Below, one piece after another: positions 9,942 through 18,901 of a stretch of 64,000 nucleotides of DNA. The DNA comes from JADJDM01 sp044352985. Its GTDB lineage: Bacteria; Bacteroidota; Bacteroidia; B-17B0; Aurantibacillaceae. The DNA lies in contig JBILCU010000004.1 in NCBI GenBank assembly GCA_044352985.1, forward strand, positions 194,683-258,682, given 5' to 3'. The notes beneath the pieces were generated by a model that was given only the letters and a program-made list of their open reading frames with translations, was not told the origin of the DNA and did not search any database. The translations under genes and the position numbers were made by a program. Every line of letters begins with the position of its first letter. Position 1 is the first letter of the stretch.

Positions 9942-10973
9942 ATGTTTTCAATAAAGAACTTAACTGTACTATCGATTTTCATTTTAACTAATTTACTTTT
10001 AAAAGCTCAGAATAAATCAACTGTAATAGCTTTCTGGAATGTTGAAAATTTATACGATACAATAAATGATCCCGCTATTGATGATGAAGAATGGTTGCCA
10101 AGTTCAAAAAACAAATGGAATTCGGATCGTTATTCTAAAAAATTAAATAACACCGCTTCAATAATTTCAAAAATGGGTATTGATGAACAAAAAGATGGTG
10201 CAGCAATTATTGGTTTAGCTGAAATTGAAAATAAAAATGTATTAGTAGATTTGGTAAATAACAAACAGCTAAAGTCGAGAAAATATCAAATTGTTCATTA
10301 TAATTCACCGGATGCAAGAGGAATTGATGTTGCATTTTTATACCAAAAGAAATATTTCGATCTTTTAAGCAGCAAAACGTACACAGTTAAACTACCAGGA
10401 GACTCATCAAAAGCAACACGAGATCAATTAGTCGTTAGTGGAAAATTAAATGGCGAACTTACGCATATTATAGTGTGTCATTGGCCATCAAGAAGGGGGG
10501 GAGAAGAAAAATCAAATGCACTTAGAGTTGCTGCTGCTAAAGTGACCAAACATATAACTGACTCAATTCAATCATCAGAAAAAAATGCAAGAATTATGGT
10601 GATGGGAGATTTAAATGATGATCCTACCAATGAGAGTATTAAAAATGTAATAAAAACAACTGATGATATTAATGATGCAAAAGAGAATGTGTTTTTTAAT
10701 CCAATGGAGAAAATTCATCAAAAAGGGGAAGGTACGCTTTCACATAAAGGAAAATGGAACTTGTTCGATCAGATAATTATTTCAAGCGGATTCAACAATT
10801 CAGTAAAAAAATCGTATTCGTTTTCTTCAGCCAAAATCAATAATTTTCCGGAAGTATGTGAAACCAATCCAAAATATTTAGGTCAACCTTTAAGAACTTT
10901 TGCAGGTGGAAATTATTTGGGAGGTTACAGCGACCATTTTTCTGTTTGCATATACTTGAAAATGAATAAATGA
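9942..10973 (+). CDS. Secreted endonuclease/exonuclease/phosphatase family protein
   Basis: EEP-superfamily hydrolase (343 residues) with an N-terminal signal peptide (hydrophobic residues 7-20, cleavage likely after KAQ), so it acts in the periplasm or outside. Hallmark motifs are in order: FWNVENLYD (31-39), GLAEIENK (91-98) with the metal-ligand Glu94, RGIDVAFLY (126-134), VCHWPSRRGG (178-187) with catalytic His180, MGDLNDDP (221-228), and GYSDHFSV (328-335) with the final Asp-His pair. These residues support phosphodiester hydrolysis of a nucleic acid or another phosphoester, but the substrate is not identifiable. It follows paaZ by 24 bases and could be read through, yet has no functional link to it. 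It is convergent with the HMA-MauE gene. Confidence 0.88.
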   Translation: MFSIKNLTVLSIFILTNLLLKAQNKSTVIAFWNVENLYDTINDPAIDDEEWLPSSKNKWNSDRYSKKLNNTASIISKMGIDEQKDGAAIIGLAEIENKNVLVDLVNNKQLKSRKYQIVHYNSPDARGIDVAFLYQKKYFDLLSSKTYTVKLPGDSSKATRDQLVVSGKLNGELTHIIVCHWPSRRGGEEKSNALRVAAAKVTKHITDSIQSSEKNARIMVMGDLNDDPTNESIKNVIKTTDDINDAKENVFFNPMEKIHQKGEGTLSHKGKWNLFDQIIISSGFNNSVKKSYSFSSAKINNFPEVCETNPKYLGQPLRTFAGGNYLGGYSDHFSVCIYLKMNK

Positions 10974-10983
10974 TTTGATTCCA

Positions 10984-11691
10984 TTACAAAATCAACATCG
11001 CTATACTCATTACAATCATTAAACTATCCTCAACAATTGTTAATGTGCTCATGGGCAAGTTAAAAATTGTACCAAGGCAAGCACATTGAATTTTTTTCTT
11101 ATTTAAAACACTTTTTAAAACACCAATTAAACTTACACTCATTAGTAGTGCCGTAAAAGTGTTTAATAAAATTGGATTGAAATTTATTACGTATAATATG
11201 CCCAGAACTACTTCAAGAAAAGCATAGATATAGCCCCAAATCTTAATCTTTTCTGCAATGATATCATACATAGAATAGCTATCTGCAAAGGCTTTTAAAT
11301 TGAGTAATTTAAAGAAAGAAAATGCAATAAAAAAACCTGCCATGAACGTATTCATTGCTTTGTGAAAATCAAAAGATGAATTATTGAAAGATGCAATTAA
11401 ACTTAAGCCAGTTATATAAAAAAACAACAGAAATACAGGCTTATAGGTTTTAACCCAAGAACTTTTATCCTGATTTAAAGAAAGTGATTCAATTTGATAC
11501 TTAGGATATCTTTTTAGAGCATCACTTAATTTGTTACTATCAATTTCGTTTTCACTTTCAAAAGTAGTTTCTCCTGTTATGTGATTAATAGAAATTTTAT
11601 TTTCATTAACGATATCCTTAAAAGCATCTTTAATAATTAAAGCACAACTTGAACATGTCATGCCTGAAATAGTAAATGATGTTTTTTTCAT
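10984..11691 (-). CDS. Heavy-metal-associated domain fused to MauE/DoxX-like membrane protein
   Basis: 235-residue inner-membrane protein. Residues 1 to about 70 form an HMA domain with the metal-binding GMTCSSC motif (Cys13, Cys16), as in copper chaperones and CopA. From residue 85 there are four to five hydrophobic helices (about 85-101, 113-130, 152-171, 174-194, 218-235) resembling MauE/DoxX-like redox membrane proteins. Cys203 and Cys205 sit in the sequence IQCACLGTIFNLP between the last helices, and a similar Cys-x-Cys-Leu-Gly segment occurs in other Bacteroidota proteins of this type. The fusion suggests metal binding or delivery coupled to thiol redox chemistry, but no activity is demonstrated from sequence. 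It lies just downstream of an unknown secreted protein on the same strand (19-base gap). Confidence 0.75.
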   Translation of the reverse strand: MKKTSFTISGMTCSSCALIIKDAFKDIVNENKISINHITGETTFESENEIDSNKLSDALKRYPKYQIESLSLNQDKSSWVKTYKPVFLLFFYITGLSLIASFNNSSFDFHKAMNTFMAGFFIAFSFFKLLNLKAFADSYSMYDIIAEKIKIWGYIYAFLEVVLGILYVINFNPILLNTFTALLMSVSLIGVLKSVLNKKKIQCACLGTIFNLPMSTLTIVEDSLMIVMSIAMLIL

Positions 11692-11710
11692 GTATTATAT
11701 TTAAAGCTAT

Positions 11711-12250
11711 TTATTTACTTGATTGTAAAATATCACCAATCTTAACTCTATTTTGTATAATTATATTTTTAATATTATCGATTTGTTTTAAATCTTGTAT
11801 TTCTTTATTAATAAGAGGTGTATTTCCATCACATTCATTCGATTTTTCTAATAATTGAATAATTTCTCCATTTTTATCTAAATAAATTCTGTATTCAGAA
11901 ATACAACCTTCAGCACCTGTTGACATTAAAACAAAAAATGGAATATCATTGTTTAAATAATAGCTCATGTTGCAATTCCATTCGTATCCATTAAAACTGG
12001 CAGAAAGTGTTTTATAATTATTAGATAACTTACAAGATTCTGCCATTTGATCGAATGGATATTTCTCTGAATTTTCATCAAAACCTTCATATTCAATTTT
12101 TTTACCATAAATACATTCTTTCTTTATAGAAATTAAACTATTCAATTCTGCATACATTTTTTTAATTTCTTTTATTCTTAATTCTTTTTGTTGTGATAAA
12201 ACAATGTTAACTATAAATAGAAATATAATTATGATTAAATACTTATTCAC
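11711..12250 (-). CDS. Hypothetical secreted protein
   Basis: Unrecognised protein of 179 residues. Residues 1-20 form a clear signal peptide (MNKYLIIIIFLFIVNIVLSQ), ending in the SQ cleavage pattern common in Bacteroidota exported proteins, so the product is likely periplasmic or outer-membrane. The mature part carries four Cys residues spread out (CIYGKK, ESCKLS, EWNCNM, EGCISE, and NECDGN), allowing disulfides, and a central segment with alternating hydrophobics (MSYYLNNDIPFFVLMS) that looks beta-rich. It sits 19 bases upstream of the HMA-MauE gene on the same strand and may share its transcript. No family is assigned. Confidence 0.7.
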   Translation of the reverse strand: MNKYLIIIIFLFIVNIVLSQQKELRIKEIKKMYAELNSLISIKKECIYGKKIEYEGFDENSEKYPFDQMAESCKLSNNYKTLSASFNGYEWNCNMSYYLNNDIPFFVLMSTGAEGCISEYRIYLDKNGEIIQLLEKSNECDGNTPLINKEIQDLKQIDNIKNIIIQNRVKIGDILQSSK

Positions 12251-12414
12251 TGATGATTGATTTTTTAAGATTATAAATTCTTAAAATTAGTAAATAGAAA
12301 TTATTTAAATAGTGGTGAATAAAAAGTAAAGCAATATTAATAGTTGGTTTATAAATAATAATTTACCTCTTTCTATTTAACATAATATAAATTATATTAT
12401 AAATTGATTTTAAA

Positions 12415-12439
12415 AAAAAGCAGTTAAAAACTGCTTTTT
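12415..12439 (-). terminator. Intrinsic terminator below the His-rich membrane protein gene
   Basis: Perfect hairpin: AAAAAGCAGT (12415-12424) pairs with ACTGCTTTTT (12430-12439) across a short A-rich loop, giving a T-run on either strand. It lies 5 bases after the stop of the gene ending at 12444 and separates it from the genes at 10984-12250. Confidence 0.75.
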
Positions 12440-12443
12440 AAAA

Positions 12444-13070
12444 TTAATTTTTTACAGTATATTTTTTAGATATCTTAAATTTATTTCCGTTTTCATCAAT
12501 TAACATTGCTTCAATAATAATTTTTGAATTCATATCAGAATTACTTAATATATATTTCATTTCATCGGTTAATTTATTTGAAAAAGATTCAGCAACGTGA
12601 ATTTTATCTTTTATTTTACCATAAATACCTAAACCTTTACATTCATAAATTAAATCTGTCTTTTTGATAGAAAAGTTTGTAGAATCTATAAAAGTGATTT
12701 CATTAATAGTTTTTAATTGACTTTTTGAATATTCAGATTGTAATAATTTATCATTACTTTTTAAAAGTACTTTGATATTATTTATCGGAAAAGGTATTTT
12801 TTCAACATAAGAATCTCCTGTTTCACCACTTACTACTTCAACTTCCATTGAATCTTCAACTGCATTATGGTCATTTGAATGTTCATGATTTTCACCTACG
12901 GAGATATGAGCTTGATGAGAAGATTCATGACCTTCAGCTTCGTGATGTTCTTTTTTATTACAAAGACTCAAAAAGAAAAAAGCAAATAACCAAAAGCTTA
13001 AACCCATAATTACCGCAGGTGCAAAATATACTTTTTTCTCTTTTTTTTCGTGATGAGTATCGTGTGCCAT
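12444..13070 (-). CDS. Histidine-rich single-pass membrane protein, unknown
   Basis: Small protein read here from the ATG at 13070 (208 residues). An in-frame ATG at 13088 would add six residues, but MAHDTHHEKKEKK is the more natural cytoplasmic N-terminus. Residues 15-36 form one transmembrane helix (FAPAVIMGLSFWLFAFFFLSLC). Immediately after it comes a His/Glu-rich segment (residues 42-70: HHEAEGHESSHQAHIS, then NHEHSNDH) that could bind metal. The remainder is acidic then mixed and probably beta-rich. Topology is likely N-in with the His-rich part outside the cytoplasm. It follows the CNTC thioredoxin-like gene (13132-13740) by 61 bases on the same strand. No family match is recognised; metal binding is inferred from composition only. 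Confidence 0.7.
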   Translation of the reverse strand: MAHDTHHEKKEKKVYFAPAVIMGLSFWLFAFFFLSLCNKKEHHEAEGHESSHQAHISVGENHEHSNDHNAVEDSMEVEVVSGETGDSYVEKIPFPINNIKVLLKSNDKLLQSEYSKSQLKTINEITFIDSTNFSIKKTDLIYECKGLGIYGKIKDKIHVAESFSNKLTDEMKYILSNSDMNSKIIIEAMLIDENGNKFKISKKYTVKN

Positions 13071-13131
13071 AAAAATAATTTTTGTCAAAAATAATTAATT
13101 ATTTAAATCTAACAATCGTTGAGTAAATAAT

Positions 13132-13740
13132 TTATTCGTTTCTTTTAATTGTACATCCAATTGATTTGGACTCCTGAACTTTTGGTAAAGTATTTTTAAT
13201 AGTTGCTTCAATTGCATCTAACAAATAATAAGATTTTACTGCTGCAGCATCTTTTACATTATCATCAATTGATCCTTTGTAATTCAATTTAAAATCTTTG
13301 TTAAATAAAAAAACTTGTGGTGTACGAGTAGCTCCAAATGCATCTGCAATTTCGGTTTTGTTATCTAAAACATAATAACAAGTTAAGTTCTGCTCTTTAT
13401 GATATTTTTTCATCTCTTCAAAACTATCATCTTCATCGCGCTGCGCTTCATTACTGTTAATGATAATTACACCAATAGCATTTTGTAAAGCTTTATCAGT
13501 AATTTCCTTAATTCGTTTTTCGTATAACTTAACATATGGACAAGTGTTACACGAGAAAATTACTAAAACCCCATTTTTATTTTTTACATCATTAATAGAT
13601 ACTTTTTTATCGCTTACATCAGTTAGTTTTAAATCTGCTTTAGGTATGTCAGCTCCAATTTTTAATTCAGGGCCAATTTCAGATTTAAAAGATAATGTTG
13701 TAAGTACTAAACCAATAATTGCAATTTTCTTAAAATTCAT
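13132..13740 (-). CDS. Thioredoxin-fold family protein (AhpC/TSA-like), exported
   Basis: 202-residue thioredoxin-fold protein with an N-terminal hydrophobic signal (residues 4-17), probably periplasmic. The redox motif is FSCNTCPYVK with Cys64-Asn-Thr-Cys67, followed by YEKRI, a pattern seen in Bacteroidota 'thioredoxin family proteins' near AhpC/TSA. It also has TRTPQVFLF near residue 140, giving the cis-Pro loop, and KLNYKGSIDDN further on, both typical of the fold. The expected role is a thiol-disulfide or peroxide reaction with unknown partners. A third Cys (SIGCTI) is near the C-terminus. Its closeness to the His-rich membrane protein and the HMA-MauE protein suggests a metal/thiol theme, which is inference. 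Confidence 0.85.
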   Translation of the reverse strand: MNFKKIAIIGLVLTTLSFKSEIGPELKIGADIPKADLKLTDVSDKKVSINDVKNKNGVLVIFSCNTCPYVKLYEKRIKEITDKALQNAIGVIIINSNEAQRDEDDSFEEMKKYHKEQNLTCYYVLDNKTEIADAFGATRTPQVFLFNKDFKLNYKGSIDDNVKDAAAVKSYYLLDAIEATIKNTLPKVQESKSIGCTIKRNE

Positions 13741-13777
13741 TTTTATAATTTATAAATGTAAATATATAGTAAAAAAA

Positions 13778-15538
13778 TTATGCGACGCTAAACTGCAAAT
13801 CGTATAGTTTCTTAAACTGACCGTTTAGTTTCAATAATTCTTCAATACTACCTTGCTCAATGATGTTTCCTTTTTCCAGAACAATTACTTTATCTGCATG
13901 TTGTATGGTTGCTAATCGGTGAGCAACAATAATTGATGTTCTATTTTTGGTAAGAATTTCAGTAGCTTTTTGAATTAAATTTTCAGTTGCAGTATCAATG
14001 CTTGAGGTAGCCTCATCTAAAATTAAAATTGATGGCTGATGAACATAAGCTCTAAGAAAAGCAATTAATTGTCGTTGACCAACAGACAAAGTTGCACCGC
14101 GTTCTCGCACCTGATAATCATAATCGCCAGGCATATTCATAATAAAATCATGCGCACCAATTAATTTAGATGCTGCAATTACACCTTCTTTTTTAATGTC
14201 AGAATTATTTAGTGTGATGTTGTTTAAAATACTATCCGAATACAAAAAAACATCCTGCATTACAATCCCGATTTTAGAACGCAGGGCATTTAATTCATAG
14301 TTTCGTATATTTTCACCATCAAGTAAAATCTCACCTTTATTGTATTCGTAAAAACGAGGAATTAAATTGGTTATGGAAGTTTTTCCGGAACCGGTTGCCC
14401 CAACCAATGCCACACACTCTCCTGCTTTTATACTTAAATTGAGATTATTTAATACCCAATTTTCATTTTGATACGCAAAAAAAACATCCTTAAACTCAAT
14501 ATTTCCTTTAATTGAATTTGAATGAATTTTCCCGTTATTTTCAATAATTTCTCTGGTATCAAGCACTTTAAATACTCGTTCTGCAGCCACTACTCCCATT
14601 TGCAAAGTATTTATACGGTCAGCCAACATTCGTATTGGTCTGAATAACATATTGGTAAGCATAATAAAAAAAGTAAGTTCACCTGGTGTTATTTGTAAGG
14701 TTTCAGATTTGATGCCCGCATACCAAATTAACATGGCAATGGCCAACGAGGAAAGAATTTCAACTACGGGAAAAAATATGGAATAATACCAAATGGAACG
14801 TATGTTTGCATCACGGTGCTTATTATTAATTTCAGTAAATTTTTCCAGTTCTTTTTCCTGTCGGTTAAAAATTTGCACCACCATCATTCCCTGAATGTGC
14901 TCTTGAACAAATGTATTTAAACTTGCTACAGCATTTCTTACTTCATTAAAGGTTTTCTTAACACCGCGTTGAAAAAAACGAGTGGCAATTAAAAGCAATG
15001 GAACAGTTAATAAAACAATGAGGGTAAATTGCCAATTAACATAAAACATGGTAACAACAAATGTAACCAGCATCAATAAATCGCCTGCAATTACAATAAA
15101 TCCTTGAGAAAAAACATCTGCCAACGCTTCTACATCAGAAACAGAACGGGTAACCAGCATACCAACTGGAGTTGTATCAAAATATGTAGATTTAAACTGA
15201 AGGATGTGTTTAAAAACCTGCGTCCTTAAATCACGAATTACGTTTTGGCCTATTAATGAAGTTATTACCATGTTTGAAAATTGAAAAACAGCTTCAATAA
15301 GCAAACTACCAACTAGTAACATAACCATAAACAATAACATGTCTGCATCTTTTTGCATCATGTATTTGTCTATGGTCATTTTAATAATTAAGGGGCGAGC
15401 AATAGTAAGAGCAGATAAACTGATGGTTATGAAAATAGCAAGAGCAAAAAAGTACTTATAGGGTTTAATGTAATTGAAAATTCTTCCAAAAACAGCTTTA
15501 TCCAATTTTGTTTTTTTTGTACTAGTGTTGTTGCTCAT
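13778..15538 (-). CDS. ABC transporter, fused permease and ATPase (MsbA/MdlB-like)
   Basis: Type IV ABC exporter half-transporter of 586 residues that would work as a dimer in the inner membrane. Residues about 25-320 form the six-helix membrane domain. The nucleotide-binding domain follows: Walker A GATGSGKTS (380-388), Q-loop VMQDVFLY (426-433), signature LSVGQRQ (484-490), Walker B ILILDEATSSID (504-515), and the H-loop His540 in VAHRLAT. Substrate cannot be told; the family exports lipids, drugs or peptides. The ABC gene overlaps the 3' end of truA (start at 15538, truA stop at 15522), suggesting translational coupling within one minus-strand unit truA-ABC. Confidence 0.9.
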   Translation of the reverse strand: MSNNTSTKKTKLDKAVFGRIFNYIKPYKYFFALAIFITISLSALTIARPLIIKMTIDKYMMQKDADMLLFMVMLLVGSLLIEAVFQFSNMVITSLIGQNVIRDLRTQVFKHILQFKSTYFDTTPVGMLVTRSVSDVEALADVFSQGFIVIAGDLLMLVTFVVTMFYVNWQFTLIVLLTVPLLLIATRFFQRGVKKTFNEVRNAVASLNTFVQEHIQGMMVVQIFNRQEKELEKFTEINNKHRDANIRSIWYYSIFFPVVEILSSLAIAMLIWYAGIKSETLQITPGELTFFIMLTNMLFRPIRMLADRINTLQMGVVAAERVFKVLDTREIIENNGKIHSNSIKGNIEFKDVFFAYQNENWVLNNLNLSIKAGECVALVGATGSGKTSITNLIPRFYEYNKGEILLDGENIRNYELNALRSKIGIVMQDVFLYSDSILNNITLNNSDIKKEGVIAASKLIGAHDFIMNMPGDYDYQVRERGATLSVGQRQLIAFLRAYVHQPSILILDEATSSIDTATENLIQKATEILTKNRTSIIVAHRLATIQHADKVIVLEKGNIIEQGSIEELLKLNGQFKKLYDLQFSVA

Positions 15539-16295
15539 GAAAAAAAATAGTAGAAGGATAATGAATATCTGTTAAAAATAAACCATGCGCTGGTACCGAC
15601 ATTCCTGCTTTGTTTCTGTTTTTGGCTTCAATGATTTCTATAAATTGTGAAATAGAAATTTTTTCGGTTCCAACATCAATAAGAGTTCCAACAATAGAAC
15701 GCACCATGTTGCGTAAAAAACGATTCGCTGTAATTGTAAATACTAAATTATCATTTTGTTTTTCCCATTTTGCATGTTGAATTTTACAAATATTGGTTTT
15801 GTTTTGTGTATGCAATTTTGAGAAACTAGTAAAATCATCAAATTGCAAAAGCAAACGAGCAGCTTCATTCATTTTTTCAATATTCAATTGCAAACTGGTG
15901 TACCACGAAAAATCGTTTAAAAATACATTTTTTTGCTGATGAATATGGTATTCGTAAGTTCGGGTTAAAGCATCAAAACGTGCGCTAGCGGTTTCATTTA
16001 CTTTTACCAATTCATGAAAAGCAATATCAGGTGGTGAAATTTTATTTAACTTATAGATCCATATTTTTTTTTCTTTAGCAAGATCTTGCATCTCACTGTC
16101 AAAATGAGCAAAATAACTTTTTGCATGAACTCCGGTATCGGTTCGGCCACATCCAACAACTTCAGTGGTTTGCCTTAAAAGAATTGAGAGATTTTCCTGA
16201 ACAACACCTTGAATGGTAGCCTTTGTATTTTGCTGAACCTGCCAGCCATTAAAATGCTTTCCGAAATAAGATAATTGAAGAAAATAACGGCTCAC
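15522..16295 (-). CDS. truA: tRNA pseudouridine(38-40) synthase TruA
   Basis: Converts uridines 38-40 in the tRNA anticodon arm to pseudouridine. The 257-residue protein is full length and begins MSRYFLQLSYFGKHFNGWQV, the family's N-terminal strand. It has VVGCGRTDTGVHA (47-59), holding the catalytic Asp53. Later motifs are also present: FTITANRFLRNMVRSIVG (about 192-209) and GLFLTDIHYP near the C-terminus. Its stop overlaps the start of the ABC exporter by 17 bases, and its start is 16 bases after pdxA, so the three genes appear to be co-transcribed. Confidence 0.96.
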   Translation of the reverse strand: MSRYFLQLSYFGKHFNGWQVQQNTKATIQGVVQENLSILLRQTTEVVGCGRTDTGVHAKSYFAHFDSEMQDLAKEKKIWIYKLNKISPPDIAFHELVKVNETASARFDALTRTYEYHIHQQKNVFLNDFSWYTSLQLNIEKMNEAARLLLQFDDFTSFSKLHTQNKTNICKIQHAKWEKQNDNLVFTITANRFLRNMVRSIVGTLIDVGTEKISISQFIEIIEAKNRNKAGMSVPAHGLFLTDIHYPSTIFFHEQQH

Positions 16296-16311
16296 TGCTC
16301 AAAAAATCAGA

Positions 16312-17382
16312 TTAATTTCGTTCTCTTTCTTCTTTTCTAATTTTGCTAAACGGTAAAGGGTTTTCAGAAATTTCATCATTCAATTTTCTGTTTCTGAAAA
16401 TATCCATTGCCATATAAATCGCATTTTTAAACGATGTTGCATCAGCAACTCCTTGTCCGGCAATATCATAAGCAGTTCCGTGGTCTGGCGAAGTTCGTAC
16501 AACAGATAAACCTGCAGTATAATTTACTCCATCATAAAATGCGATTGATTTAAACGGAATTAATCCCTGATCGTGATACATGGCTAATACCGCATCAAAT
16601 TTAAGGTGCATGGCTTTTCCGAAAAACGCATCAGCCGGATAAGGACCGTATACTAAATATTTATCTTTTAATTCATCTATAGCCGGCTGAACAATGCTTT
16701 GATCTTCATTGCCAATTGTACCATTATCGCCAGCATGTGGGTTTAAAGCAAGAACAGCAACTTTTGGTTTTCTAATGTTAAAATCTTGCTGAAGCGAAGT
16801 TATCAGTTGTTTTATTTTGAAAATAATTTTTTCTTTGCTTATGGAACTTGAAATTTTCCCGATTGGAATATGCCCAGTTACTAAACCAACTCTAATATTT
16901 TCACTACACAACAACATTAATGCATCTTCTTGCTTTGTTCCAAATTTACCTGCTAAGTATTCAGTATGTCCGGCAAATTTAAATTGTTCGTTTTGAATGG
17001 TGTTTTTATCAATTGGAGCAGTAACCAAAACATCAATATCGTTGTTTTTTAAAGCTTCGCACGCTTTTTCCAAACTCAACAAGGCATATTTTCCACCAAT
17101 TTCAGCTGGTTTACCCAATTCAATTGTAGCTTCTTCCTCATGGCAAATGAATAAATTTGGCTTTTTAGAATGTAGCTGAATAAAATCACGAATTGGATGA
17201 AAATTAATTTCCTCCATGTTTAATGCTTTACGATGAAAACCTATTGTTTTGGTTGAACTGAATAAAACGGGTGTGCAAATTTCGAATATAGCAGGATCAA
17301 TTAGTGTTTTTAAAATGACTTCCATTCCAATTCCATTGATATCACCCTGACTAATTCCAACTCGTATTTTGTTTTCGCTCAT
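16312..17382 (-). CDS. pdxA: 4-hydroxythreonine-4-phosphate dehydrogenase PdxA
   Basis: NAD-dependent oxidation of 4-phosphohydroxy-L-threonine in DXP-dependent pyridoxal phosphate synthesis. The protein is 356 residues, slightly longer than E. coli PdxA. The metal ligands are visible at matching spacing: His171 in VTGHIPIG, His216 in LNPHAGDNG and His270 in AMYHDQGLIP. Other family motifs are ISQGDINGIG (10-19), GHTEYLAGKFG (138-148) and SPDHGTAYDIAG near residue 313. It lies between the leucyl aminopeptidase (12 bases upstream) and truA in one minus-strand run. Presence of PdxA implies de novo vitamin B6 synthesis. Confidence 0.96.
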   Translation of the reverse strand: MSENKIRVGISQGDINGIGMEVILKTLIDPAIFEICTPVLFSSTKTIGFHRKALNMEEINFHPIRDFIQLHSKKPNLFICHEEEATIELGKPAEIGGKYALLSLEKACEALKNNDIDVLVTAPIDKNTIQNEQFKFAGHTEYLAGKFGTKQEDALMLLCSENIRVGLVTGHIPIGKISSSISKEKIIFKIKQLITSLQQDFNIRKPKVAVLALNPHAGDNGTIGNEDQSIVQPAIDELKDKYLVYGPYPADAFFGKAMHLKFDAVLAMYHDQGLIPFKSIAFYDGVNYTAGLSVVRTSPDHGTAYDIAGQGVADATSFKNAIYMAMDIFRNRKLNDEISENPLPFSKIRKEERERN

Positions 17383-17394
17383 GATTTAAATTTA

Positions 17395-18816
17395 TTACAC
17401 ATTCTTAAAGAAATCAAATAAAAGCCTCACTCCTACTCCTGTTGCACCTTTTGTTTGGTAATGGTTAGAAGATGTAATAAAAGCAGGTCCTGCAATATCT
17501 AAATGAATGTAAGGATAATCGGTAAACTTAGCTAAGAATTTACCAGCTGTAATTGCACCTGCAACAGGTCCACCTATATTTTTCATATCTGCAATATCAG
17601 ATTTCATTAATTCATCGTATTCATCCCAAAACGGAAATTCTGCTAAACGCTCATAGGTAGCGTTACCACTTACTTTAAGTTTTTGATGAACTTTGTCATC
17701 TGCTGTCCCCATACTTACAATACCCTGAGGCCCAATTGCATTGGCTGCAGCACCTGTTAAGGTTGCCAAATCTATCAACAATTCGGGATTATATTTTTTT
17801 GCAAACGCTAATGCATCGCCTAATATCATTCTGCCTTCTGCATCAGAATTCAACATTTCAATGGTTGTACCATCAAACATGGTAATAATATCACCAGGTG
17901 CAAAAGCATTAAATCCTGGTCGGTTATCTGTTGCTGGAACCAAGGCAATAACATGTACATTTAATTTTGCTTTAGCAATGGCATACATTGCACCAGCAAC
18001 AGCAGCTGAACCAGCCATATCGCATTTCATCAAATCCATACTCCCAGGAGTTGGCTTTAAACTTAAACCACCAGTATCATAGGTAACACCTTTTCCAACA
18101 ATTACATAAGGTTTTTTGTTTTTAGCATTTTTGGGTTTGTATTCCATAATACTAAACGTTGGAGGGTCTACGCTGCCTTTATTTACGGAAAGTAAACCTC
18201 CCATTTTTAAGGCAGTAATTTTTTGTTTATTATAAACCTGAATGTTAAATCCGGCCTTTGCAGCCATTTTTTTAAAGCGATTTGCCAAATCAACAGCATT
18301 TAATTTATTAGCAGGTTCGTTTACCAAATTTCTCGATTCATAAACCGCTTCTGTAGTTATAATTAGTTCATCAATTTTAATTTTATTTACTGAATCATCA
18401 ACTATAACAGTAGCTAAACTATTTTTCTCTTGTTTTGATTTGTAGTGAATAAACTGATAATTACTTAATAACAAACCTTCTGCAAAAGCAAGCACATCAT
18501 CCTCATGTTTTGTTTCAGCAATAACTGAAACTGATTTTAAATGATGACTATTTAAAACTGAAATAATAGAACTAGCAGCTCTTCTTAATTGTTCTTTTCG
18601 TTTATAATCTTCTTTTTTATTATCAACAGAAACAATAAAAACGAAGCGATTAAGGCAATTTAATTGAATAATTTTTTTGTCCTGTTTATTTTCATTATTG
18701 ATGTAAACAATTTGTTCTTTGCTTAAACCATACCCTTTTATTTTTTCAATACTTGTTGAAAGAATTACCAAATTATCTTTCTCTTGATTGATATTCGATT
18801 TTTTAATCATCGTCAT
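17395..18816 (-). CDS. pepA: Leucyl aminopeptidase (M17 family)
   Basis: Cytoplasmic dizinc aminopeptidase removing N-terminal residues from peptides. The C-terminal catalytic domain holds all expected residues: Lys242 and Asp247 in VGKGVTYDTGGLSLKP, Asp266 in KCDMAGSAAV, and the signature NSDAEGRM (323-330) with Asp325, Glu327 and Arg329. The N-terminal half (1-160) is the divergent M17 regulatory domain. The length of 473 residues is normal. The start used is the ATG at 18816; a second in-frame ATG lies two codons downstream and cannot be separated. It probably leads the pepA-pdxA-truA-ABC transcript, with a TAnnTTTG box 32 bases upstream. Confidence 0.93.
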   Translation of the reverse strand: MTMIKKSNINQEKDNLVILSTSIEKIKGYGLSKEQIVYINNENKQDKKIIQLNCLNRFVFIVSVDNKKEDYKRKEQLRRAASSIISVLNSHHLKSVSVIAETKHEDDVLAFAEGLLLSNYQFIHYKSKQEKNSLATVIVDDSVNKIKIDELIITTEAVYESRNLVNEPANKLNAVDLANRFKKMAAKAGFNIQVYNKQKITALKMGGLLSVNKGSVDPPTFSIMEYKPKNAKNKKPYVIVGKGVTYDTGGLSLKPTPGSMDLMKCDMAGSAAVAGAMYAIAKAKLNVHVIALVPATDNRPGFNAFAPGDIITMFDGTTIEMLNSDAEGRMILGDALAFAKKYNPELLIDLATLTGAAANAIGPQGIVSMGTADDKVHQKLKVSGNATYERLAEFPFWDEYDELMKSDIADMKNIGGPVAGAITAGKFLAKFTDYPYIHLDIAGPAFITSSNHYQTKGATGVGVRLLFDFFKNV

Positions 18817-18830
18817 GCTTAAAGAATTTG

Positions 18831-18838
18831 TAAATTTG
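18831..18838 (+). promoter_or_regulatory. Putative -7 box for mqnC
   Basis: TAAATTTG, a match to TAnnTTTG, 63 bases before the mqnC ATG. It lies 10 bases from an opposing box for pepA at 18848-18855, so the divergent promoters may overlap. No -33 element is clear. Confidence 0.35.
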
Positions 18839-18847
18839 TTTTATTTT

Positions 18848-18855
18848 CAAATGTA
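18848..18855 (-). promoter_or_regulatory. Putative -7 box for pepA
   Basis: Minus-strand TACATTTG, matching TAnnTTTG, 31 bases before the pepA ATG at 18816. It is divergent to the mqnC box. Confidence 0.4.
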
Positions 18856-18901
18856 TGAAAATACTTTTTAAAAGATATTTATTAAATACAATTAATCCAA
18901 T

